From Verrucomicrobiota bacterium (lineage in GTDB: Bacteria > Verrucomicrobiota > Verrucomicrobiia > Limisphaerales > JADJPG01), in assembly GCA_016713365.1 (NCBI GenBank), contig JADJPG010000001.1, forward strand, positions 124,001 through 188,000: a DNA stretch of 64,000 nucleotides, given 5' to 3'. Numbering within the stretch: the first letter of the stretch is position 1; each line of letters begins with the position of its first letter. Shown here in pieces: positions 1 to 12,101 of the stretch. The notes below the pieces were generated by a model that was not told the DNA's origin, did no database searches, and worked only from the letters and a program-made list of their open reading frames with translations. Both the position numbers and the translations under genes were made by a program.

Positions 1-3186
<3,186 letters not shown>

Positions 3187-3262
3187 CAAAGTTCGTTATC
3201 CACCCCAGCTAAGAAGCAATTCCTCCAAAACCTTTCGAAAATTCTGGAGCCGACGAAGGCCG

Positions 3263-4003
3263 TCAATCGCTCAACACGGCCAGCAAATGACGAAGCTCCT
3301 GTTCCACTTCCGCCGGCTGGCCCACCGTATTCGCGACCTCCTCGAACAGCAGCGCGCGAAACCTCGCGCGCATCCGGTGGATCGCCGACGTGATGGCCGG
3401 CACAGAAATGCCCAGGCGCACCGAAGCCGCTTCGTAGGACATGGCGCCTTTGTCATCGAGAAGAAACCCCTTCAAAATCTCGAAACGGTTTTCTTCCGTC
3501 TCTGCGGCCAGGCGATCCAGAACAACACCCATCACCGTCTCCGCCCAGCGCCGTTCAAAAAGAGTCTCCGGCGTGACATGATCCTTCGCTTCCATTTGAT
3601 AGCGCTGGTCGGCATCGAACTCATCCAAGGACAACATCCGTGCGCCTCCACCGCGACGTTGCGTCTGCGTCTTGTCCCATTCATTGGCGAGGAAATGCGA
3701 CATCGACGTCAGCAGGAACGTGCGAAATTTCCCCCGGCTCGCAGCCACCGACCTCAGATAACTCTTCTCCAGAAACTTTGCGAAAAAAGCCTGGGTCAGA
3801 TCGCTCGCATCCTCGTGGGAGTTCCCCTTGCGCCGGACAAAAACATAAAGGGGATACCAATAGCTCTGGCACAATCGCTCCATCGCCACGGCCGACTCCG
3901 GCGACTGACTGTCCCCTGCCAGCACCACCATCGACCAATGGGTGGTCGCGAAAACGCCGGGCTGCGGGCAGCCAGCACCTTTCGAATCGTCGGCGGTATG
4001 CAC
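3263..4003 (-). CDS. ECF-type RNA polymerase sigma factor
   Basis: A 246-residue protein with an FATTHWSMV N-terminus, a sigma-2 region (about 40-110, with DLTQAFFAKFLEK) and a C-terminal helix-turn-helix sigma-4 region (about 175-225, SYEAASVRLGISVPAITSAIHRMRAR). These are hallmarks of the ECF sigma group found beside Ser/Thr kinases in PVC bacteria. It should direct RNA polymerase to a small regulon, with the downstream kinase (start 3186) probably controlling its activity. The start at 4003 has an AGG-containing ribosome-binding site about 8 bases upstream. No anti-sigma gene is adjacent. Confidence 0.9.
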   Translation of the reverse strand: MHTADDSKGAGCPQPGVFATTHWSMVVLAGDSQSPESAVAMERLCQSYWYPLYVFVRRKGNSHEDASDLTQAFFAKFLEKSYLRSVAASRGKFRTFLLTSMSHFLANEWDKTQTQRRGGGARMLSLDEFDADQRYQMEAKDHVTPETLFERRWAETVMGVVLDRLAAETEENRFEILKGFLLDDKGAMSYEAASVRLGISVPAITSAIHRMRARFRALLFEEVANTVGQPAEVEQELRHLLAVLSD

Positions 4004-4319
4004 GTCGCCTAGAATTGACGAAACGGGTCTCGAAATCGAATCCCATTTTCTCGGCCCGAACCTCTGTGATCAGCATTCGAAGGGAAAATCGATTCCCATC
4101 CCTGCGTCAGGAACTCCACACCATGGATTTTTCATTCACTTGGTTCGCGCGTGGACTTGCGAACATTGAATGCTCGAATGCTCCGCTCCTTGTCCAACCT
4201 CTCGGGCCGGACGTCATTTTCCGCCTGATCGAATGTCGCGAAAAGCAGGCCAGCTCCTCAGAAACCGCGGTCAGGATTGCAACCAATGACGAAGATCCTC
4301 ACAGTGACTCCAGTCATCC
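4004..4319. other. Intergenic region between divergent genes
   Basis: A 316-base stretch between the start of the minus-strand ECF sigma gene and the start of the plus-strand sulfatase gene. Frames through it on either strand have poor protein character. It must hold the promoters of both genes, but I could not pick out a convincing -35/-10 pair, repeat or hairpin. Confidence 0.5.
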
Positions 4320-5783
4320 ATGCAATCCACGCTTCCTTCGCGTCCCGTCCGGCCTCGCAGGTTTCGCTGCGCCCTGCCCGCAATTTCGCTGCTGTGCCTC
4401 GCCCTCGTTGGCCTGAGTGCTTCCGCAGCGCAGTCCGACCAGACGAAGCCCAACCTCCTCATCGTCCTCGCGGATCAGTGGCGCGCGCAGGCGTTTGGTT
4501 TCGCCGGTGACCCAAATGTCCGCACCCCAAATTTCGACCGGCTCGCGCTCGAAAGCGTACGGCTGACCAACGCGATTTCCGGCTTGCCCGTTTGCTCACC
4601 GACTCGTGCTTCCCTGATGACCGGGCAGCGACCGTTGACTCACGGGATCTTTCTGAACGACGTGCAGCTGAATCCGAACGCCGTCACGCTCGCCAAGGTC
4701 CTGAAATCCGCCGGCTACCAGACGGGCATGATCGGCAAATGGCACATCGACGGGCGCGGGCGCTCGAACTTCATCCCGCGCGAACGTCGACAGGGTTTCG
4801 ACTATTGGAAGGTCCTCGAATGTACGCACAATTATACCAACTCGCTTTATTACGCGGACGATCCCGCGAAACGGGTCTGGCCCGGCTACGATGCCATCGC
4901 GCAGACGCGCGACGCCTGCGATTACATCCGCTCGCAATCCCGCTCGAACCAACCCTTCGCGCTCGTGCTCGCCTGGGGGCCGCCGCACGATCCGTATTTC
5001 ACGGCCCCGGCGAAGTATCGGGCGCTCTACAATCCAGCCACACTCCAGCTGCGTCCGAATGTTCCAGCAGGTCTGGAGACGGAAGTGCGGAAGATTCTTG
5101 CCGGTTACTACGCGCATTGCACCGCGCTGGATGATTGCATGGGCGAGATCCTCGACACCCTTCGCGACAGTGGCGCCGGACGGAATACGATCCTGCTCTT
5201 CAGCGCGGACCACGGCGACATGCTCGGTTCTCAAGGGCAGTTCAAGAAACAGCGCCCCTACGACGAGGCGATTCGAATCCCGATGCTCATCCGTTGGCCC
5301 GATGGCCTGGGCACAAAGTCACGTCCGCTGGGTGCGCCGATGAACTCGGAGGACATCTTGCCGACACTGCTCGGCTTGTGTCGCGTGCCGATCCCGCCCT
5401 CGGTCGAGGGACTGGACTACAGCGGCTACCTGCGCGGCGGTCCGAATCCCGGCGACAACGCCACGGTGTTTCGCTGCGTCGCGCCTTTCGGGGAATGGGA
5501 ACGCCGCGCCGGCGGGAAGGAGTATCGCGCGGTGCGCACCACGCGTTACACATACGCGCGCGATTTGAACGGTCCATGGCTGCTCTTCGATAATCAGAGC
5601 GATCCCTACCAGACAAATAACCTGGCTGGATCAGCCGGGCACGCGAAGCTCCAGTCGGAGCTGGACGCCTTGTTGCAGAAAAAACTTCGCGAGCAAGTAG
5701 ACGAGTTCCTCCCGTCCAGAAGTTACATTTCGAAATGGGGTTACTCGGTGAACACGAACGGGACGGTTCAATACACCAACTGA
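4320..5783 (+). CDS. Type I sulfatase (arylsulfatase/choline-sulfatase-like), exported
   Basis: A 487-residue protein with an Arg-rich N-terminus and hydrophobic stretch (about 18-37), a Sec signal peptide. The mature part begins KPNLLIVLADQWR, with the metal-ligand Asp52. The sulfatase signature is C92-S-P-T-R-A-S-L-M-T-G; the Cys is the residue converted to formylglycine by the anaerobic-type or FGE maturation enzymes. Further family motifs are GKWHIDG, GPPHDPY and SADHGDMLG. It would hydrolyse sulfate esters, probably of sulfated polysaccharide, in the periplasm or outside the cell. Such genes are abundant in Verrucomicrobia and Planctomycetes. No carbohydrate-use genes or maturase adjoin it, so the substrate cannot be named. 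The start is the first ATG of the frame. Confidence 0.93.
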   Translation: MQSTLPSRPVRPRRFRCALPAISLLCLALVGLSASAAQSDQTKPNLLIVLADQWRAQAFGFAGDPNVRTPNFDRLALESVRLTNAISGLPVCSPTRASLMTGQRPLTHGIFLNDVQLNPNAVTLAKVLKSAGYQTGMIGKWHIDGRGRSNFIPRERRQGFDYWKVLECTHNYTNSLYYADDPAKRVWPGYDAIAQTRDACDYIRSQSRSNQPFALVLAWGPPHDPYFTAPAKYRALYNPATLQLRPNVPAGLETEVRKILAGYYAHCTALDDCMGEILDTLRDSGAGRNTILLFSADHGDMLGSQGQFKKQRPYDEAIRIPMLIRWPDGLGTKSRPLGAPMNSEDILPTLLGLCRVPIPPSVEGLDYSGYLRGGPNPGDNATVFRCVAPFGEWERRAGGKEYRAVRTTRYTYARDLNGPWLLFDNQSDPYQTNNLAGSAGHAKLQSELDALLQKKLREQVDEFLPSRSYISKWGYSVNTNGTVQYTN

Positions 5784-5854
5784 CCTCCGAGCCCCAGGGA
5801 AAACTTCGGCGCGCAGGCGAGCCGGGGTTCAGCAAACAAAGGCATCAAGGCCAT

Positions 5855-6268
5855 CTACCGCACGCCTTGTTTGAAGAGGCTCAGCAGCCGGGCGGCAGTC
5901 GAGGGCTTGAGCTGACTGATGACGAACAAGGGATCGAGAAACTCACTGAACCCTTCCAGATACCGCGCCCCCTCGGCTTCCAGATCGTGGAAACCCATCG
6001 TCCACTCAGAGAAGTCGCGCACCTCCACAGATTTCTCATAGAGCCGCAGAACACCGCTGTGGCGGGGATCGTTCGAGATCTTTTCGAACAAAGCCCGAAC
6101 TGGATCCTCTTCACCCTCGAGGATCTGGAGCACGTTTCCGTCCTTGTAGAGCAGCATGCCGGTGATCCCCCGCTTCTCGTTGTTCTCGCGGCTCTTGATC
6201 AGGATCTCCGCGATCTCATAAACGTTCAGTAGCGACCGCGTCGAACTCAAGTAGGCCAGCTGTATCAT
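5855..6268 (-). CDS. BLUF-domain blue-light sensor protein
   Basis: A 137-residue stand-alone BLUF protein. All flavin-site residues known from AppA are present at the same spacing: Tyr6, Asn30, Gln48, and the semi-conserved Trp89 and Met91. The fold pattern is also typical (YLSST at the start, RGITGMLLY at 33-41, QILEGE at 48-53). About 40 residues after the core form the capping helices. It should bind FAD and change conformation in blue light. It carries no output domain, so it must act through a partner. It is transcribed convergently to the sulfatase gene and divergently from the unknown gene at 6483. Confidence 0.93.
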   Translation of the reverse strand: MIQLAYLSSTRSLLNVYEIAEILIKSRENNEKRGITGMLLYKDGNVLQILEGEEDPVRALFEKISNDPRHSGVLRLYEKSVEVRDFSEWTMGFHDLEAEGARYLEGFSEFLDPLFVISQLKPSTAARLLSLFKQGVR

Positions 6269-6482
6269 GGCAAAATGTTTGTTGCGTGACCTGCGGTGCG
6301 ATTTTCAAAACGGATCGCCGCCGTTCACAATTCATCGTTGTCACCGTGATACGGCAGATTTCCTCAAAGCATTACATCACAATTATTGTCCCACCGTTCG
6401 GATCAAGTTTCCGTTCAAGTCCGCGGCGCATCCGCCGATCCAAACGGGGAGCAATCTGGTCAGGCACCAGCAGCTCACGAAA

Positions 6483-6902
6483 ATGGACTTGAAGGAAAAG
6501 ATGCTCGCCGAAATCGAACGGCGCCGCGAATCGTTGCTCGACCAGGTGACGCTGCCCATCGGCGATGAAATGCTCCTGCGCCGTCAGCTGGATGGCGTCG
6601 AGCAGGCGCTCTACGCCGGACGATTGCCGGAGGAAGATTGGGAACAGCACCAGTTCCACTGGCTGGCCCATTGCGCCGAGCAGGAGCGCAGCCTCATCCG
6701 CCGCAGTTCCCACCTCATGCTCACCTTCGAGGACATGGAACGGCACGAGCCGAATATCTTCATCGAAGACGCAACCGTGCTGGAACTGCTCCATTGGTGG
6801 CGCGACGAGGGCGGGCGCGAGGAATACCTCGGCCAGCTCACCATCGCCGAACGCCGCGAACTGGAGGAGCAGGAACGTCAGTGGCGCGAAAAGCGCCCGT
6901 AG
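6483..6902 (+). CDS. Hypothetical protein, charged and helical
   Basis: A 139-residue soluble protein of unknown family, rich in Glu, Arg and Trp (for example ELLHWWRDEGGREEYLG and the Arg/Glu-rich C-terminus). No signal peptide or membrane segment. The frame is open further upstream to 6267, but I chose the internal ATG at 6483: codons before it look non-coding and would run through the promoter region shared with the divergent BLUF gene. Sequence after the chosen start is strongly helical and may be a coiled-coil. It could be a partner of the BLUF protein, but that is only a guess from position. Confidence 0.6.
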   Translation: MDLKEKMLAEIERRRESLLDQVTLPIGDEMLLRRQLDGVEQALYAGRLPEEDWEQHQFHWLAHCAEQERSLIRRSSHLMLTFEDMERHEPNIFIEDATVLELLHWWRDEGGREEYLGQLTIAERRELEEQERQWREKRP

Positions 6903-7015
6903 CGCTGTTCCTTGCCGGACGGAATTCCGGCTCACCATCGCCCCGGCTCAAATCCCCGCTTACATCTTTTTGGTGGCTCCATGCTTTGGCACCTTGTTAC
7001 GATGCGCACTGCCGC

Positions 7016-7978
7016 ATGGACAATGGATTGATGATCGAGGTCGAGAGCCTGACCAAGCGTTACCCGGGCCGCACGGCGGTGGCTGACGTTTCGTTTCAGG
7101 TCGGAGCCGGCGAGATCGTGGGCTTGCTCGGCCCGAACGGCGCCGGCAAAAGCACGATCATGCGCGTGCTCTCGTGCTTCATGCCCGCCACCAGCGGCAC
7201 GGTGCGCGTGGCCGGTTTCGATGTCTTCAGCCAGGCGGACGAGGTCCGCCGCCGCATCGGCTACATGCCGGAGAACAATCCCCTGCACCGCGACATGCGC
7301 GTGAAGGAGTATCTCAAATTCCGCGCCAGCCTCAAGGGCCTGAGCCGCTCCGATCGCAATGAACGCGTGGACATCGTGATGGACCAGTGCGGGTTGACCG
7401 ATGTCCGCCACCGCATCATCGGGCACCTCTCCAAGGGCTACCAGCAACGGGTCGGCCTCGCCGACGCCCTGGTGCATGAACCCCAGCTCATCATTCTCGA
7501 CGAGCCGACCATCGGCCTCGACCCGAACCAGATTCGCTCGGTCCGCCAGTTGATCAAAAGCCTCGCGGGCCATCACACCGTTCTCATCTCGACGCACATC
7601 CTGCATGAAGTCGACATGACGTGCAGCCGCGTGCTGATTCTCGACAAGGGCCGCATCCTCGCCCACGACACCCCGGACAACCTGCGTCAGCTCATGAGCG
7701 AAGGCGGCCAGATCATCGCTGAGATCGCCGCGCCTCAGCCCGACCTTCGCGCCTGCTGGGAATCGCTCGCCGAAGTCGAGCATTTCGATCTCTCCGCCGC
7801 CGAGGGCGAATACATCCGCTGCGCGCTCACCGCCCGGCCGGGCTTCGACCTGCGTCCGCAAATCTTCTCACTCGTCACGGAACGCGGCTGGAAATTGCGC
7901 GAACTGACGCGCAGCCGGCATTCGCTGGAAGACATTTTCGTCCGCGTCACGCGCGCGGACAAGGAGGAGGAACTCTGA
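7016..7978 (+). CDS. ABC transporter ATP-binding protein (GldA-like)
   Basis: The first gene of a five-gene plus-strand run. It has Walker A GPNGAGKST, Q-loop region RIGYMPENNPL, signature LSKGYQQRVGLADAL, Walker B LIILDEPTIGLDP and the switch His in STHILHEV. The C-terminal extension is typical of the GldA/CcmA-type export group. The start could be ATG 7016 or ATG 7031 (MIEVESLTKRY); neither has a strong ribosome-binding site. The stop overlaps the permease start by one base (TGATG), so translation is coupled. In Bacteroidetes the homologous trio supports gliding, but this type is widespread in non-gliding bacteria, and the substrate here is unknown. Confidence 0.92.
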   Translation: MDNGLMIEVESLTKRYPGRTAVADVSFQVGAGEIVGLLGPNGAGKSTIMRVLSCFMPATSGTVRVAGFDVFSQADEVRRRIGYMPENNPLHRDMRVKEYLKFRASLKGLSRSDRNERVDIVMDQCGLTDVRHRIIGHLSKGYQQRVGLADALVHEPQLIILDEPTIGLDPNQIRSVRQLIKSLAGHHTVLISTHILHEVDMTCSRVLILDKGRILAHDTPDNLRQLMSEGGQIIAEIAAPQPDLRACWESLAEVEHFDLSAAEGEYIRCALTARPGFDLRPQIFSLVTERGWKLRELTRSRHSLEDIFVRVTRADKEEEL

Positions 7979-8730
7979 TGCAAGCCTTCATCGCCCTCGT
8001 CCGCCGCGAACTGGGATCGTTTTTCAAGTCGTGGACCGGCTACGTCATCATCGCTGGAGCCATGTTTCTGATCGGATTCAGTTTCTGGAGCATGTTGGAG
8101 GCGTTTAACTCTGATCCTACACCGATCCCGATCACCCAACTGTTCTACGAGACGCTCTACTTCTGGCTCATCCTGCTCGTCGTTTCGCCGCTCATCACGA
8201 TGCGGACCTTTGCTCTTGAAAAATCCTCCGGCACTTACGAAACGTTGATGACCACGCCGGTCGGCGATGCCCAGGTGGTGCTCGCGAAGTTCATCGGCGC
8301 CCTGCTCTTCTACCTCATCCTCTGGCTGCCCCTGCTCGCCTGCATCGGCGTCGTCCGCTACTACAGTCACGATCCAACGGCGCTCGATCCGGCGACGATC
8401 GGCACGACGTATCTGGGTATTGGATTGATTGGAAGCGTTTATCTGTCGCTCGGCATTTTCACCTCGGCGATGACCCGCAGCCAGATCATCGCGGCGATGT
8501 TCAGCTTCGCCGTGGGCATCACGCTTTTCATGCTGAGCTTTCTTGGCTCGGCCTTCGCGACCAAGACCGGCTGGGAGGCGCAGTTCATCGCGCATCTCGC
8601 GCTCGTGGAACACATGCGTGACTTCGCGCAGGGCATCGTGGACAGCCGGCCGGTCGTTCTCTACCTCACGCTCACGAGCTTCTTCCTCTTCCTGAGCTGG
8701 AAATCCGTCGAAAGCCGACGCTGGAAATAA
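7978..8730 (+). CDS. ABC transporter permease (GldF-like, ABC-2 type)
   Basis: A 250-residue integral membrane protein with about six hydrophobic segments (near 20-40, 60-75, 100-125, 140-165, 175-200 and 225-240). It contains the TMRTFALEKSSGTYETLMTTPV stretch that marks the ABC-2 permease/GldF family. It starts on the last base of the ATPase gene and ends one base before the GldG-like gene, so the three make one complex. The N-terminal cytoplasmic helix LVRRELGSFF is typical of these permeases. Confidence 0.9.
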   Translation: MQAFIALVRRELGSFFKSWTGYVIIAGAMFLIGFSFWSMLEAFNSDPTPIPITQLFYETLYFWLILLVVSPLITMRTFALEKSSGTYETLMTTPVGDAQVVLAKFIGALLFYLILWLPLLACIGVVRYYSHDPTALDPATIGTTYLGIGLIGSVYLSLGIFTSAMTRSQIIAAMFSFAVGITLFMLSFLGSAFATKTGWEAQFIAHLALVEHMRDFAQGIVDSRPVVLYLTLTSFFLFLSWKSVESRRWK

Positions 8731-8731
8731 G

Positions 8732-10230
8732 ATGGCCACCGAACCGAACCCCAGTTTCTCCGTCGCACGCAAGTGGAGCCTCAGCCTGAGCATGCTCCTC
8801 GCGCTGGGCGCCGTGCTGGCGCTGCTGGTGATGGCGAATTACCTCGGCGCCCGCCATTTCAAACGCTGGTCCATCTCCGAAAAAGCCCAGACGCAGCTCT
8901 CGCCTCTGACGCTCCGCGTGCTGAACGCCGTCACGAACCCGGTCAAGGTCACGCTCTACTTCGACAAACGCGAATCACTCTACAACCTCTCCTACAATCT
9001 GCTGAAAGCGTATCGCTACGCCAACCCGCTCATTGATCTCCAAGTGGTCGATTACATCAACGAGCCCACGGCGGCGCAGGTCGTGAAGCTGAATCACAAG
9101 CTGGGCGACACCGATCGCGATCTCGTCATCTTCAAGTCGCAGAACGGCGACATGAAAGTCTACCAGGGCGATCTGTCGGATATCGACATCCAGCCGCTCG
9201 TGCGCGGGGAAAGCAAGGAGGTCAAGCGAACCAACTTCAAAGGTGAAGCCGTCTTCACCTCGGCAATTCTCAGCGTCATCAGCGCCCGCAAACCCAAGGC
9301 CTACTTCCTCGACGGCCACGGCGAGCACAATCCTGAAAGCGAGGATGGGCAGTCCGGCTACTCGCGCTTCGCCAGCGTCCTGCGCGAGAATAACGTGCAA
9401 CCCGCCCGCCTCAGGCTTGAGGGACCCGTCGAGATTCCGGCCGATTGCAATCTGCTGATCATTCCCGGACCGCGCACCGCGATCAGCCACGAAGTGCTGG
9501 ACAAGATCAGCCGCTATCTCAAGCAAGGCGGTCGGTTGTTCGTCATGTTCTACCCAGGTTCGGACCACCACAGCCATCCGGTTTGGAGACGCTTCTCGCC
9601 GAGTGGGGCGTCAGCGTTGGTAACGACGTCGTGATCGACGAGAAGAACGCGGTGAGCGACACCAAGCGGGACTTTGTCACGTCCACATTCGGTACCCACG
9701 CGCTCATCAAGCCGCTCCTTCACGGTTTCCAGATGTACACTATTTCGCCGCGCTCGGTCGCCAAAGACATGCGCAACACTGCCGGTGCCGACGCTCCGCA
9801 AGTCGAGCAACTCCTCTACAGTGGTGCCGAAGGTCGTATCATCACCGACATCCGGGCCAATGGAGAAATATACGCCAGCGCGAAGGATTCCATCACCAAC
9901 GCGCCGATCATGGTCGCTGTCGAAAAAGGCGGCCTGCGCAACGTCAGCGCGGATCGCGGCACCACGCGCATCGTCGTGACCGGCGAATCCCTCTTCCTCG
10001 TCAACAACGCCATCGACCGCGAAGCCAACCGGCAGTTCGCGACGCACGCCATCAACTGGCTGCTCGCGCGCAACGATCTGCTCGTAGCCGTTCCGCCGCG
10101 GCCGCTCTCGGAATACAAGCTCACAATGACCGACGCCCAGATGTCCGCGGCGAGCTGGCTCTTGATGGCGGGACTGCCCGGCTTTGTCCTGTTCATTGGA
10201 GCGCTCGTATGGTTGAGGCGCCGCCGGTAA
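8732..10230 (+). CDS. GldG-like ABC-associated auxiliary membrane protein, reading frame broken once
   Basis: Two frames together make one GldG-like protein of about 499 residues. The first part (8732 to about 9570) has an N-terminal membrane helix (about 17-38), then an extracytoplasmic domain with YFLDGHGEHNP. The second part (from about 9574 to 10230) continues with PSGLETLLAEWGVSV and ends in a C-terminal membrane helix and RRRR. The shift is consistent with one missing base between 9551 and 9574, for instance in the CCC at 9553-9555. The N-terminal fragment alone would stop at 9634 and lose its C-terminal anchor. Neighbours: the permease ends one base before, the DUF4340 gene starts 7 bases after. 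Confidence 0.85.
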
Positions 10231-10237
10231 TCGCAGT

Positions 10238-12073
10238 ATGAATTGGAAAAGCACATGGATTTTGCTCGGCCTCGCCGCCGGACTGTTTGCGTTCATCGTT
10301 CTCGTTGAGCGCAACGTGGCGACCACCGACGCACCTCCGACCCGCCTACTTTCCTTTAAGGCGAACCAGGTCACCAACATCCAGCTTCGCCTCACGAACC
10401 AGTTGATGTTGCGCATCGATCGGCCCAAGGCCGGCGCGTTGTGGAACTATTCCTTTCCGATCAATTATCCAGCGAAGGTCTACGCCGTGGAATGGCTCAT
10501 CCAAGCCCTCGAAGAAGCCGTTCCCGTCACTCTGATTCAGAAACAGGAACTGACTGACGCCAAGCGAACCATCGCCGAGTTCGGCCTCGACGTGCCGCAA
10601 GCCACGCTCACCCTCCAGCACGAGGGTGAACGCACGGAAATTATGTTCGGCTCGAAGACGCCCGTGGGCGATGGCGTGTATGTGCAGGTGATGAACCAGC
10701 CCGACATCTACGTGCTCGACGTGGAGCTGGTAAACAAACTTCCGCGCACCTTCCAGGACTGGCGCGAAGTCAGCCTGCTGCCTCCGGCCGGCGTTCCGAT
10801 CAATCGCATGGAAGTTCGCTCGGCGGGCCGCGGCTTCACCATCGACTTCGACATGACCCGTCGCACGTTCGTCCTTTCTCATCCGACCAAAGCCCGTGCT
10901 GATACTGCGAAGGTGGTCGGCATCATCGAGAAGCTGCGGAATGCCCAGGTCACCCAGTTCGTCACCGACAACCCGCGCGTCGACCTCGAACCCTACGGCC
11001 TGCAACCGCCCGAGGCGGAGATTTCGTTCCTCGCCGGATCGAACGACCTCTACACCGTCCAGTTTGCCCTCCAGCTGGGCAAAAGCCCAACGAACGATCC
11101 CTCGGTCGTTTACGCACGGCGCGTGACCACCACCAATATCGTGCTCGTGCCAAAGAGCCTGCTCGAAGGCCTGCAGAAGACTCACAGCGACGTGCGCGAT
11201 TTACATCTGGTCACCTTCGCTCCGCAGGCGGTGGAATCGATTGAGGTCGTCGGCATGGAAAACAACTTCACGGTTCAGCGCATGACGAACCAGACGTGGG
11301 TCATCACCGAACCGACCCCAACCGCCGCCGACACCAACGCCGTCCGCGAGTGGCTGGAGATGCTGAGTCGAATCGAAGGCGCCGTGGAGAAGGACGTCGT
11401 CACCGACTTCGCCCCCTACGGGCTGGCCGCTCCGTCGCGGCGTTACGTGCTGAAGAGCTCGGTGACCAACGCCACCGGCGTCGTCAGCAATCGCGTCCTC
11501 GCCGAACTGGCGCTGGGCAACGTGCAGGACAAAAAGGTCTTCGCGCGACGGCCGGACGAAGAGACCGTCTACAGCCTGCTGCGCGACGACGTGTTCCGCC
11601 TGCCGCGTGAAGCGTGGCAGTTGCGCGACCGCCGGGTGTGGAAGTTCTCGACCAACGAAGTGGCCCGCGTGACCGTTCATTACCTCGGTCAGTCGCGAAC
11701 GTTGCAACGCAGCGCGTCCGCGAGCTGGAGCATCGCCGAGGGCGCCGGCATCGTCCCGAGCATCAATCCCGCGCTCGAAGAAACTCTCTTCCGCCTCGGA
11801 GACCTGCAAGCCAACGTGTGGGTGGACCGCGGAGAAAACAAACGCGCGGCCTACGGCTTCACCGGCAACACCAGCAAGATTGCGATCGAACTGAAGAACG
11901 GCGAGAAACCGCAAACCCGCTTCGTGGAGTTCGGCCGCCCCGGATATTCGCCGACCGGCCTGCCCTACGCGTTGACGGAGATTGACGGGCAGACCTGGGT
12001 TTTCGAATTTCCGCCCACGCTCTACTTTGAAGTGGTGCGCGACTTGTTAAACCCAATGTCGCCCGCCCAGTAG
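10238..12073 (+). CDS. DUF4340 domain-containing membrane-anchored protein
   Basis: A 611-residue protein with one N-terminal membrane anchor (about 7-22) and the rest outside the cytoplasm. Its body contains repeated DUF4340-like units with motifs such as LTDAKRTIAEFGLDVPQATL and FAPYGLAAPSRRYVL, each pairing a PYGL element with a beta-rich segment. DUF4340 genes very often follow GldG-like genes, and here it begins 7 bases after one, so it is probably an accessory of the ABC complex. The biochemical function is not known. Confidence 0.85.
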   Translation: MNWKSTWILLGLAAGLFAFIVLVERNVATTDAPPTRLLSFKANQVTNIQLRLTNQLMLRIDRPKAGALWNYSFPINYPAKVYAVEWLIQALEEAVPVTLIQKQELTDAKRTIAEFGLDVPQATLTLQHEGERTEIMFGSKTPVGDGVYVQVMNQPDIYVLDVELVNKLPRTFQDWREVSLLPPAGVPINRMEVRSAGRGFTIDFDMTRRTFVLSHPTKARADTAKVVGIIEKLRNAQVTQFVTDNPRVDLEPYGLQPPEAEISFLAGSNDLYTVQFALQLGKSPTNDPSVVYARRVTTTNIVLVPKSLLEGLQKTHSDVRDLHLVTFAPQAVESIEVVGMENNFTVQRMTNQTWVITEPTPTAADTNAVREWLEMLSRIEGAVEKDVVTDFAPYGLAAPSRRYVLKSSVTNATGVVSNRVLAELALGNVQDKKVFARRPDEETVYSLLRDDVFRLPREAWQLRDRRVWKFSTNEVARVTVHYLGQSRTLQRSASASWSIAEGAGIVPSINPALEETLFRLGDLQANVWVDRGENKRAAYGFTGNTSKIAIELKNGEKPQTRFVEFGRPGYSPTGLPYALTEIDGQTWVFEFPPTLYFEVVRDLLNPMSPAQ

Positions 12074-12101
12074 AACCGGAACAACAAACTGTTTCACGTC
12101 C

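Noticed and set aside
9551..9574. Programmed ribosomal frameshift in the GldG-like gene
   Set aside because: No slippery heptamer or following pseudoknot is visible, and several unrelated genes show similar breaks, which points to sequence error.
7016..12073. Calling the ABC set a gliding-motility operon
   Set aside because: GldA/F/G-like trios with DUF4340 are common in non-gliding bacteria, and no other gld or spr gene is present.
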